From positions 1 through 6,537 of the forward strand of contig JAFGRZ010000042.1 of assembly GCA_016934895.1 (NCBI GenBank): 6,537 nt of DNA, in the 5' to 3' direction. The DNA is from Candidatus Aminicenantota bacterium (lineage in GTDB: Bacteria; Acidobacteriota; Aminicenantia; Aminicenantales; UBA8522). The notes beneath the pieces were generated by a model. It worked only from the letters and a program-made list of their open reading frames with translations. It was not told the DNA's origin and searched no databases. Numbering within the stretch: position 1 is the first letter of the stretch; each line of letters starts with the position of its first letter. The translations under genes were made by a program, and so were the position numbers. This document shows positions 1-5,777 of the stretch, one piece after another.

Positions 1-352
1 TCGGCCCTTTCGGCGAAAGAAAAAAAGACGGAGAAAGGATCTCCGCCGGGCGGCCGATTTGATACTTGACCTTTTGACCGGCGGCTCCGGCTATCCACAG
101 GCTCTTGACGATGTCGATCTCGGTCTCCACCGGCCGGTCGTTTATGGAAAAAAGGATGTCTCCTTTCTTGACGCCGGCCAGGTAGGCCGGACCGTTGACT
201 GTGACCTGGTCGGCGACGAAGCGGCTGTCTTTTTCTATCCAGACCACACCGTCCGTCGGCTCCTGCCAGGCGATTTTGCGATAGATATTCAGCCCCCCGA
301 GGAAAATCAACACGGAAATCAATCCCAAGACAAGCGGGATTCTCTTATTCAT
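1..352 (-). CDS. Membrane-anchored PDZ-domain protein, N-terminal part (3' end outside window)
   Basis: Reading from ATG at 352-350, 117 codons are open to the window edge, so the C-terminus is missing. Residues 1-4 (MNKR) are positive and are followed by one hydrophobic membrane segment at about 5-24, the usual layout for an inner-membrane anchor with the rest outside the cytoplasm. Residues about 35-101 form a PDZ domain; the carboxylate-binding-loop and core region reads GPAYLAGVKKGDILFSIND (54-72), followed by R-P-V. PDZ domains bind peptide C-termini or partner proteins. Nothing catalytic is visible before the edge. From memory, similar TM-PDZ starts occur on sensor histidine kinases and other PDZ membrane proteins in Acidobacteriota-like genomes, but that is inference. 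GspC also has a TM and a PDZ, but with an HR domain between them that is absent here. No clear ribosome site precedes the ATG; an in-frame TTG at 367-365 is an alternative. The gene probably shares a transcript with the small gene 54 nt upstream. Confidence 0.8.
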   Translation of the reverse strand, partial: MNKRIPLVLGLISVLIFLGGLNIYRKIAWQEPTDGVVWIEKDSRFVADQVTVNGPAYLAGVKKGDILFSINDRPVETEIDIVKSLWIAGAAGQKVKYQIGRPAEILSPSFFLSPKGP

Positions 353-406
353 TGGCGGGGAATTCAAAAAATGGAATCATCTTCCGGCTCATTCGGCATG
401 CGCGGA

Positions 407-679
407 TTAGTTCAATATATTGCTCCGGCCGGCGCGAACGGCCCATTTTGTGGCCGGCTGCCTCAACAGTTGTCTAACGGCCCGGTCCTCTTTCAGGCCG
501 AGAGGTTTAGTGTTTCTCGAAAAGAAGGAGCTCATATAATCGTATTTAGCCTTCTCAGCCGGATATTCCTGGGGAGGGAGGGGCGGTTCGGAAGGGGGCT
601 TGGTTTGTGGGAGGATAGACGAGCCCACAGACAGGGTAAGGACAATAACTCCCATGGCCACAAGATATCTTTTGACCAT
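407..679 (-). CDS. Small exported proline-rich protein of unknown function (90 aa)
   Basis: I do not recognise this family. The 90-residue protein begins MVKR, then has a hydrophobic stretch at about 5-23 that looks like a Sec signal peptide or membrane anchor. A proline-rich segment follows (TKPPSEPPLPPQEYP, 26-40), and the C-terminal half is basic and cysteine-free. The reading frame stays open upstream to a TTG at 799. I chose ATG 679-677 because it places the hydrophobic segment at the N-terminus and lies just downstream of a good promoter; the extra upstream codons would cover that promoter and a palindrome. Only a weak GGA precedes the ATG, and the predicted transcript starts almost at it. 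A second in-frame ATG (655-653) would remove the basic n-region. The gene is divergent from the pilus operon and lies 54 nt upstream of the PDZ gene, so a role in the same envelope process is plausible but unproven. Confidence 0.6.
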   Translation of the reverse strand: MVKRYLVAMGVIVLTLSVGSSILPQTKPPSEPPLPPQEYPAEKAKYDYMSSFFSRNTKPLGLKEDRAVRQLLRQPATKWAVRAGRSNILN

Positions 680-686
680 CGGTCCA

Positions 687-715
687 AAAATAGAACTTTC
701 GCCGGTTTTTGTCAA
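687..715 (-). promoter_or_regulatory. Sigma70-like promoter for the small exported-protein gene
   Basis: On the minus strand, a consensus -35 box TTGACA (715-710) is followed by a 17-bp spacer (709-693) and a -10 box TATTTT (692-687, four of six consensus bases). The predicted start is near 680, only one or a few bases before the ATG at 679. The transcript would therefore be leaderless or nearly so, unless translation starts at the downstream ATG at 655. Confidence 0.6.
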
Positions 716-748
716 CTTTGGCCGCCTGCCCAGACTAAAATAGGGGGG

Positions 749-762
749 GGAAGCCGGCTTCC
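749..762. promoter_or_regulatory. 14-bp perfect palindrome between divergent promoters, candidate operator
   Basis: GGAAGCCGGCTTCC is a perfect palindrome centred at 755.5. It lies almost exactly midway between the two divergent -35 boxes (710-715 and 793-798; midpoint 754). From the predicted start sites its centre is at roughly -72 to -76 for both promoters, a position typical of upstream activator sites. It directly follows a run of eight G (743-750). The symmetry is visible in the sequence; binding by a dimeric regulator is inference. Confidence 0.4.
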
Positions 763-769
763 TGGTCGG

Positions 770-788
770 ACTCCCCCTCTTCGGGAGT
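770..788. repeat. Short inverted repeat upstream of the pilus promoter
   Basis: ACTCCC (770-775) and GGGAGT (783-788) are inverted around a 7-base gap, with two further G-T wobble positions outside. The repeat ends just before the -35 box at 793. It is too weak and lacks a real T-tract for a convincing terminator in either direction; it may be a minor protein site or chance. Confidence 0.2.
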
Positions 789-792
789 TTCA

Positions 793-821
793 TTGACAAA
801 AAAAAGTGGATACCCTAAGAT
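793..821 (+). promoter_or_regulatory. Sigma70-like promoter for the pilus/secretion operon
   Basis: A consensus -35 box TTGACA (793-798) is separated by exactly 17 bp from TAAGAT (816-821), which matches the -10 consensus at four of six positions, including the first two and last two bases. The spacer begins with an A-tract (798-805). The predicted start is near 828, giving a leader of about 39 nt before the ATG at 867. It is the only good promoter seen for the whole + strand gene series. Confidence 0.65.
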
Positions 822-845
822 GAGCTTGTCTTTTTAAGCATCTTA
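816..845. repeat. Imperfect inverted repeat over the -10 box and start site, candidate repressor operator
   Basis: The left arm TAAGATGAGCTT (816-827) and the right arm AAGCATCTTA (836-845) are complementary over 10 bp, with a two-base insertion in the left arm and an 8-base centre (828-835). The left arm contains the whole -10 box. If transcription starts near 828 the left arm is not in the RNA, so this is better read as a DNA-level operator than as a leader hairpin. If transcription starts further upstream, it would be a leader hairpin. Confidence 0.4.
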
Positions 846-866
846 AGTCATTGTTCGATTAGAGAA

Positions 867-2075
867 ATGCCCTATTTTCTTTGCCATTTGGCAACGGAGG
901 ACGGACACCGCCTCTCCCAGTCCTTTCTCGCCTCTTCGGTCGAGGAATGCCGGAGACACTTCGAGAGGGAGGGATTCTGCATCCTGTCCATCCGGAAAGA
1001 CTGGAAAAAAGCGTCCTTACCCGCCTTGCCCTTCGAAAAACGGGTCAAGGACAAGGATTTTATCATGTTCAACCAGGAGCTCGTGGCGCTCCTCCGGGCC
1101 GGATATCCCATCCTTAAGAGTCTTGAGCTCATCACCAGCCGCACCAAAAATATCCATCTCCAAGAGCTTTTAAGAAAGGTGGAGACCGATGTGCGGAGCG
1201 GTAAGGCCCTTTCCGAGTCCTTTGCTTCTCTCGAGAAGGAATTCGGCAAGGTTTATATCGCCGCTCTGATGGCCGGAGAGCAAAGCGGAAACCTGCCCGG
1301 GACGATCGGGAGGTACCTGGATTACGCCAAGGTCATCTCCCAAACCCGGTCGAAAATCCGCGCCGCCCTGCTTTATCCGACGCTTCTCATTGTTTTCGCA
1401 CTGGTCCTCATGCTCATCCTGGTCAACTTCATCCTGCCCCGCTTTGCCGGATTCTACTCCGACTTCGGCGCTCGGCTCCCCCGGGTGACACGTCTTCTTA
1501 TCGCCGCCGCCGGCGGGCTCCGCCAGATCACACCCTTCCTCCTGGCTGTTCTGGTCATCCTGGTCCTGCTCCTTCCCCGGCTCAAGAAAAACGAGAAGTT
1601 CCACATGCTCCTGGAAAGAGCCAAACTCAAGATCCCTTATGCGAACCGTATCTGGGTGGAAACGGCGATTTCGCTGTTCAGCCGCACCCTCAGTCTTCTG
1701 CTTGAAGCGGGGATCACCCTTCTCCACGGACTGCCCATCGCCTGTCAAGCCGTTCCCAATAGGTACCTGAGGAGCGGGACGCGCTTTCTGGCAGAGGACA
1801 TCCGGAGCGGGGAGCCCCTTTCCGAATCCCTTAACAAGACCCGTTTTTTCACGCCGTTGGCGATTGATATGATCCGGATCGGTGAAAATTCAGCCAACCT
1901 GCACGGCATGTTGAAGGAGGTCGCCGATGTTTATGACCAGAGGATCCAGGCCAAGATCGATGCCTTTGTCTCTTTGATTGAGCCGATCATCATTATCGCG
2001 ATGGGGATGATCGTCGCTTTGATGCTGCTGGCCGTTTACCTGCCCATTTTCAATATCATCCAGATACAGAGATAA
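867..2075 (+). CDS. pilC: PilC/GspF-family inner-membrane platform protein
   Basis: This protein forms the inner-membrane platform that couples the assembly ATPase to pilus or pseudopilus growth. The 402 residues match the usual family length. A short N-terminal domain (about 1-45, ending GFCILSIRKD) precedes two copies of the T2SSF domain. Copy one (about 67-190) contains FNQELVALLRAGYPI at 68-82 and GEQSGNL at 137-143. Copy two (about 268-392) contains SLFSRTLSLLLEAGITLLHG at 269-288 and GENSANL at 339-345. Membrane segments lie at about 170-190, 221-237 and 374-395, the three expected for the family. The ATG gives the normal MPYF-type N-terminus. Its ribosome site is weak (AGAG, two bases away), although a predicted promoter lies just upstream. 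It is the first gene of the operon and ends 2 bp before the ATPase gene. PilC and GspF cannot be separated on sequence alone. Confidence 0.95.
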   Translation: MPYFLCHLATEDGHRLSQSFLASSVEECRRHFEREGFCILSIRKDWKKASLPALPFEKRVKDKDFIMFNQELVALLRAGYPILKSLELITSRTKNIHLQELLRKVETDVRSGKALSESFASLEKEFGKVYIAALMAGEQSGNLPGTIGRYLDYAKVISQTRSKIRAALLYPTLLIVFALVLMLILVNFILPRFAGFYSDFGARLPRVTRLLIAAAGGLRQITPFLLAVLVILVLLLPRLKKNEKFHMLLERAKLKIPYANRIWVETAISLFSRTLSLLLEAGITLLHGLPIACQAVPNRYLRSGTRFLAEDIRSGEPLSESLNKTRFFTPLAIDMIRIGENSANLHGMLKEVADVYDQRIQAKIDAFVSLIEPIIIIAMGMIVALMLLAVYLPIFNIIQIQR

Positions 2076-2077
2076 CC

Positions 2078-3688
2078 ATGAGCAAAGAAGACGTCAAAAA
2101 AGACACTCCTGCGGAGGAGGCGCAAACCCGACAACTGGCCGAGCGCTACAGGGTTCCCTATCTCGACCTGGCGAACTATGCGGTCAACAGGGATCTCGTC
2201 CAGTCTTTCCCTCCCGACTTTCTCTACCGGGGGAACTTCATCCCTCTCGAGATCGGGGACAACGTTGTCAAGATCGCCATCGCCGATCCCTCGGATATCA
2301 GCACGATCGACGCCATCGAATCTTTTCTCGGGAAGAAAGTCCAGGTCCACGCGGCCTCCCAAAGGGCGATCCAGGAGGCCCTGCGGAAAAGCGAAACGGC
2401 TCTCCAGGTCCTGAAGGACGCGACGGAAGGATTCATCGTCCAGGTCGTCGAGAAGGAGAGCGGTGAAGAGGAAGAGGTGATTTCCCTCGAAAAGCTGGCC
2501 GATCAGGACGGGTCGATCATCAAACTGGTGAACACCATCATCTTCACCGCCGTCCAGAAGCGGGGCAGCGATGTCCATGTCGAATCGCGCGGCGACGGCG
2601 TCCGGATCAAATACCGCATCGACGGCGTCCTCACTGAGGCCATGGCGCCGATCAGCAAAAGGTTCCAGGCGCCGATTATTTCCCGGATCAAAGTCATGTC
2701 CGATCTGGACATCGCCGAGCGCCGCGTTCCCCAGGACGGACGGTTCCGGCTCAAGATCAAGGACAAGACCATTGATTTCCGCGTCTCCATCATGCCCAGC
2801 ATCTACGGGGAGGACGCCGTCATCCGCATCCTGGACAAGGAGATGATCACCCAGGCCATCCATGAATTGAGGCTGGATCTGCTCGGTTTCTCGGAGGGTT
2901 TGCTCTGGAAATTCCGCCGCTATATCACCCAGCCTTACGGCATGATCCTGGTCACCGGCCCGACGGGGAGCGGCAAGACGACCACTCTCTACGCCGCCCT
3001 GACCGAGATCAAGGCTCCGGAAGACAAGATCATCACCATCGAGGATCCCGTTGAGTATCAGATCGACGGGATCACCCAGATCCCGGTCAATGAGAAAAAA
3101 GGGCTGACTTTCGCCAGGGGACTGCGCTCGATCCTGAGACACGACCCGGACAAGATCATGGTGGGAGAGATCCGGGACCCGGAGACGGCCCAGATCGCCA
3201 TCCAATCCGCCCTGACCGGGCATCTCGTCTTCACGACCGTCCACGCCAACAATGTCTTTGATGTCATCGGCCGGTTCCTCCACATGCAGGTTGACCCCTA
3301 TAGCTTCATCTCCGCCTTGAATTGCATCCTGGCCCAGCGACTGGTCAGGGTGTTGTGCCCCTATTGCAAGGAGGCGATCCAATACGGGCCGGAGCAACTC
3401 CTTGAGTCCGGGCTCCAGCCGGAGGAATGCCGGGACATGACATTTTACGAAGCCCGGGGTTGTCCCGAATGCGGACAGACGGGATATCAGGGACGGACGG
3501 CCATCGCCGAGCTCCTGGAGTTGTCCGACGTCATCCGGGAAATGATCCTGGGACGGAAGCCCCTCTCGGAAGTCAGGAAGCAGGCCAAGGAAGAAGGCAT
3601 CATTTTCTTGAGAGAGGTCGGGCTGGAAAAAGTCTTCAAGGGGATTACGAGCTTGAAAGAGCTCAATAAGGTGACCTTTGTCGAGTGA
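2078..3688 (+). CDS. pilB: PilB/GspE-family assembly ATPase
   Basis: This is the cytoplasmic hexameric ATPase that drives pilin or pseudopilin polymerisation through the platform protein. All catalytic motifs are intact in the 536 residues: Walker A GPTGSGKTT (294-302), Asp box ITIEDPVEY (319-327), Walker B IMVGEIRDPET (360-370) and His box TGHLVFTTVHAN (380-391). A tetracysteine metal site is present, CPYC (427-430) and CPEC (462-465), as in GspE and many PilB proteins. Residues about 20-105 are a single GspE/PilB N-terminal domain, joined by an acidic linker (about 126-140) to the N2 domain (DIAERRVPQDGR, 211-222). The N-terminal domain and zinc site argue against the retraction ATPase PilT. 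The gene follows pilC by 2 bp. PilB versus GspE cannot be settled without the pilins; the adjacent separate PilM, PilN and PilO proteins favour the pilus naming. Confidence 0.95.
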   Translation: MSKEDVKKDTPAEEAQTRQLAERYRVPYLDLANYAVNRDLVQSFPPDFLYRGNFIPLEIGDNVVKIAIADPSDISTIDAIESFLGKKVQVHAASQRAIQEALRKSETALQVLKDATEGFIVQVVEKESGEEEEVISLEKLADQDGSIIKLVNTIIFTAVQKRGSDVHVESRGDGVRIKYRIDGVLTEAMAPISKRFQAPIISRIKVMSDLDIAERRVPQDGRFRLKIKDKTIDFRVSIMPSIYGEDAVIRILDKEMITQAIHELRLDLLGFSEGLLWKFRRYITQPYGMILVTGPTGSGKTTTLYAALTEIKAPEDKIITIEDPVEYQIDGITQIPVNEKKGLTFARGLRSILRHDPDKIMVGEIRDPETAQIAIQSALTGHLVFTTVHANNVFDVIGRFLHMQVDPYSFISALNCILAQRLVRVLCPYCKEAIQYGPEQLLESGLQPEECRDMTFYEARGCPECGQTGYQGRTAIAELLELSDVIREMILGRKPLSEVRKQAKEEGIIFLREVGLEKVFKGITSLKELNKVTFVE

Positions 3689-3692
3689 GCCC

Positions 3693-4652
3693 ATGACATT
3701 CAAGCTCGGGAGTCTCAAGGAATATTTCACGGCGCCCCTCTGCCCGTCGGCCGTCATCCAGGTGTCGTCCACCTACATCAGCGCGATCCAGGTCGATGCC
3801 AAAGAAAGGCAGGTCAAACGCCATCTCGTCCTCGACCTTCCGGCGGGATTGATCGGGCCCCGTTTCGACCGCTCGAATATCAGTCAACCGGCCGCTCTGG
3901 CGGACATCCTGAAAAACGGGTTGAAAGGGTTCTTTCTCTCCGGAAAGAAGGTCGCCTGTCTGGTCCCGGAGGCCTGCGTCAAGGTTTTCATCCTGGCGTT
4001 CGATTTTCTCCCTGCCTCCGAAAGTGAACGGGAGAAGATCATTCTTTGGCGGGCGAAGAAGCAGATGCCCATCTTGCCGCAGGACGTCCGCCTGTCCTAC
4101 GATTTGAGGACGTCCTCATCTTCGATCAAGGTCTTGGCGGCCTTGGCGCGCACACCCGTCGTCAAAGAATATGAAGATCTATTGGCCGGATTGGGCCTGG
4201 AAATCGGCGTCCTCACCGTCCCCACGCTCAGCCTTCTGAACCTGCTCCATGGCGAAAACCAGAGCGATGCGCTGGCGGTCAACATCGAAGACGATTCACT
4301 GGCGCTGGCGGCCGTCGCCGGGGGGGAACCGGCCCTCTACCGGATGAAAATGTTCGCCCCGGAGCCTGGAGATATCCCGGATTCTTCTCTCAGGATCGAA
4401 ACCATCATCAAGGAGATCGAAAACACGGCCCATTTCATCGAGGACCACGAGAAGCGGCAGGTGCGATCTCTTTGGATTCGCTCGGGATTGAGAAAGGACC
4501 GCCGGGATATCCTGGAAGCGCTGCGGGCGGCGCTTCCCCTTGACGTCCATCTGGTCGAGGCCTCGCGCGCCTTCGGCCTCGCCCGGGAAGCCCGCGGTTT
4601 TTTGGCTCCCCTTGTCGGTCAGATCCCAAACCGAAGAAAGGATTCCCGTTGA
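3693..4652 (+). CDS. pilM: PilM-like actin-fold alignment protein with degenerate nucleotide site
   Basis: PilM is a cytoplasmic actin-like protein that binds the N-terminus of PilN and connects the ATPase and platform to the periplasmic complex. Position directly before PilN and PilO, length (319 aa), and an actin-like arrangement support the call: a first strand pair at about 19-34, a second phosphate-type segment at about 193-216 and a C-terminal segment RGFLAPLVGQI (301-311). The usual first motif (GIDIG-S-S-x-V-K) reads VIQVSSTYIS here, so the Gly, Asp, Gly and Lys are all replaced. The second motif reads VNIEDDSL, without the usual Asp-x-Gly. ATP binding is therefore doubtful, as in the GspL cytoplasmic domain. 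No membrane segment is visible. I chose ATG 3693, 4 nt after the pilB stop; TTG 3678 would add five residues, overlap pilB, and has a closer AAGGTGA. The terminal Arg-rich tail is unusual. Confidence 0.75.
   Translation: MTFKLGSLKEYFTAPLCPSAVIQVSSTYISAIQVDAKERQVKRHLVLDLPAGLIGPRFDRSNISQPAALADILKNGLKGFFLSGKKVACLVPEACVKVFILAFDFLPASESEREKIILWRAKKQMPILPQDVRLSYDLRTSSSSIKVLAALARTPVVKEYEDLLAGLGLEIGVLTVPTLSLLNLLHGENQSDALAVNIEDDSLALAAVAGGEPALYRMKMFAPEPGDIPDSSLRIETIIKEIENTAHFIEDHEKRQVRSLWIRSGLRKDRRDILEALRAALPLDVHLVEASRAFGLAREARGFLAPLVGQIPNRRKDSR
4637..4642 (+). promoter_or_regulatory. Ribosome binding site supporting the TTG start of pilN
   Basis: AAAGGA lies inside the end of pilM, six bases before the TTG at 4649 and twelve before the ATG at 4655. 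The spacing favours the TTG start, which overlaps the pilM stop. Confidence 0.5.
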
Positions 4653-5230
4653 AGATGAACGGGTCGAGCCGCATGCGCCCGGTAAACGTGAATCTGGCGA
4701 CACGTCCTCTTCGCAACAGCCGGCTGTTCTTCTTGCTAGGGGGCGGCGCGGGATTGGTCTTCCTGATCACGAGCCTGGCGGCGGTCATCGTCTTTTTTCA
4801 GTTCAGCCTAAAAAAAAGCGCGGCCGGGACCGCTCTGCAAGAAGTCGAAGCATCCATGCGCAAGGCCGAGACAAATCAGAAACGCGTGGCGAACCGGGTC
4901 AAAGAGGCGGCCGACAAGGATCAGGACGTCATCGATACCATCAACGGAATCATCCTGAAAAAAAGCCTGTCCTGGACGGATTTCCTCTCCCAGCTGGAGG
5001 AATGCCTGCCCGAATCGAGCTATATCCTCTCTTTATCGATACCGCAGGTCGACAGCGCCCGAATTCAACTTCGGATTCGGGTCGTGTCCCGAAATCTGGA
5101 TGACCTCCTGGCCCTGATCAACAAGCTCCAGGATCTGAATTTCAGCCGGCCCCGGGTGGAAACTGAAGAAAGAAACGAACAAGGACAGCTCGTCTCGGAT
5201 ATTTCGGTGACCTATGAAAGAACTGTTTAG
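4649..5230 (+). CDS. pilN: PilN-like inner-membrane alignment protein
   Basis: PilN is a bitopic inner-membrane protein: its short cytoplasmic N-terminus binds PilM and its periplasmic part pairs with PilO. The signature VNVNLATRPLRN (12-23) matches the PilN N-terminal binding motif in its NLATRP form. One membrane segment follows (about 26-50), then a likely coiled coil (about 55-95) and a C-terminal alpha/beta domain (about 105-190). The length, 193 aa, is typical. The TTG start at 4649 overlaps the pilM stop by 4 nt (TTGA) and has AAAGGA six bases upstream, so I prefer it. In-frame ATGs at 4655 and 4673 would shorten the protein by two or eight residues and still keep the motif. The overlap implies coupling to pilM. 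Confidence 0.85.
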   Translation: MKMNGSSRMRPVNVNLATRPLRNSRLFFLLGGGAGLVFLITSLAAVIVFFQFSLKKSAAGTALQEVEASMRKAETNQKRVANRVKEAADKDQDVIDTINGIILKKSLSWTDFLSQLEECLPESSYILSLSIPQVDSARIQLRIRVVSRNLDDLLALINKLQDLNFSRPRVETEERNEQGQLVSDISVTYERTV

Positions 5231-5777
5231 TATTCTGAGTGAGAAGCAAAGAGCGCGGCTGAAGCGGCTGGGACTCCTTTTTCTCGTCGCTTTGTTCGTG
5301 TTCGTGTTCTTTTCCCTGGCCCAGCGCCGCAGCTATTATCGCCTCGCCAGTCAGCTCAAGAGCAGACAGACGGCCGCCCTCGCGGCCGCGGACAAGCAGG
5401 CCCAAAGCGCGGCCGCTTGGGAGCAATGGGAGCAGACTCAAAAGGACGTCGACTTCCTCAAGGAAAAATTCTTCTACCATGAAGGTCAGGAGATCAACGA
5501 ACTCCGGCTCGACCTTCGGAAAATCTTCTTGGACTCGGGGATCAACGCTCGGTCCTTCAAATACAATTATGCCGAGCTGGAGAAAGAAAGGATCGGGAAG
5601 ATCAGCGTGACCTTTAACTTCACCGGATCCTATCCGGTCTTGAAAAGGTTTCTGCAGATGATTGAACGGTATCCCAAGTTTCTCCTGCTGGAGAAGATCG
5701 ACTTCCTGAAAATCAGCGACGGCGGGACCATTCTCGAGTTGAGAATCATGCTGGCGGGTTATTATGCGCATGCCTAA
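5214..5777 (+). CDS. pilO: PilO-like inner-membrane alignment protein
   Basis: PilO pairs with PilN through periplasmic coiled coils and a ferredoxin-like domain, spacing the inner-membrane complex below the secretin. The 187 residues show a basic cytoplasmic N-terminus (KQRARLKR, 11-18), a membrane segment at about 19-36, and an alanine- and glutamine-rich coiled coil at about 40-86. The C-terminal domain at about 95-184 contains the family pattern GSYPVLKRFLQMIERYPKFL (138-157), followed by LEKIDFL and a final hydrophobic strand ending in GYY. The ATG lies inside the end of pilN (17-nt overlap), with GGTGA just upstream. Overlap and order after pilN make the assignment firm despite low primary conservation in the family. 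The GspM family shares this architecture and is the alternative name. Confidence 0.85.
   Translation: MKELFSILSEKQRARLKRLGLLFLVALFVFVFFSLAQRRSYYRLASQLKSRQTAALAAADKQAQSAAAWEQWEQTQKDVDFLKEKFFYHEGQEINELRLDLRKIFLDSGINARSFKYNYAELEKERIGKISVTFNFTGSYPVLKRFLQMIERYPKFLLLEKIDFLKISDGGTILELRIMLAGYYAHA

Noticed and set aside
345..446. 33-codon minus-strand frame whose TAA overlaps the ATG of the PDZ gene
   Set aside because: It overlaps the end of the small exported-protein gene in another frame. It could be a frameshifted tail of it or a coupling peptide, but there is no slippery site, ribosome site or composition signal to support either.
770..790. Hairpin near 770-788 as an intrinsic terminator
   Set aside because: Stem of only six Watson-Crick pairs, followed by just three T on the plus strand and no T-tract on the minus strand, and no gene ends there.
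59..796. Plus-strand ORF of 245 codons over the left region
   Set aside because: It opposes two minus-strand frames with a PDZ domain and a signal-like leader, has low-complexity Arg/Gly/Ser composition, and would run through both promoters.
680..799. Upstream extension of the small exported-protein gene to TTG 799
   Set aside because: It would bury the hydrophobic leader inside the protein and cover the promoter, palindrome and G-tract; the added residues are Arg/Lys/Pro-rich without a pattern.
867..2075. CRISPR, tRNA, insertion sequence or phage features in the window
   Set aside because: No spaced direct repeats, cloverleaf, transposase frame or terminal inverted repeats seen; the + strand is continuous ordinary coding sequence.
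2036..3772. Long antisense ORF of 578 codons opposite the ATPase gene
   Set aside because: It mirrors the third-position bias of pilB, is rich in Asp, Leu and Gly with no recognisable domain, and the sense strand carries every ATPase motif. It is a shadow.
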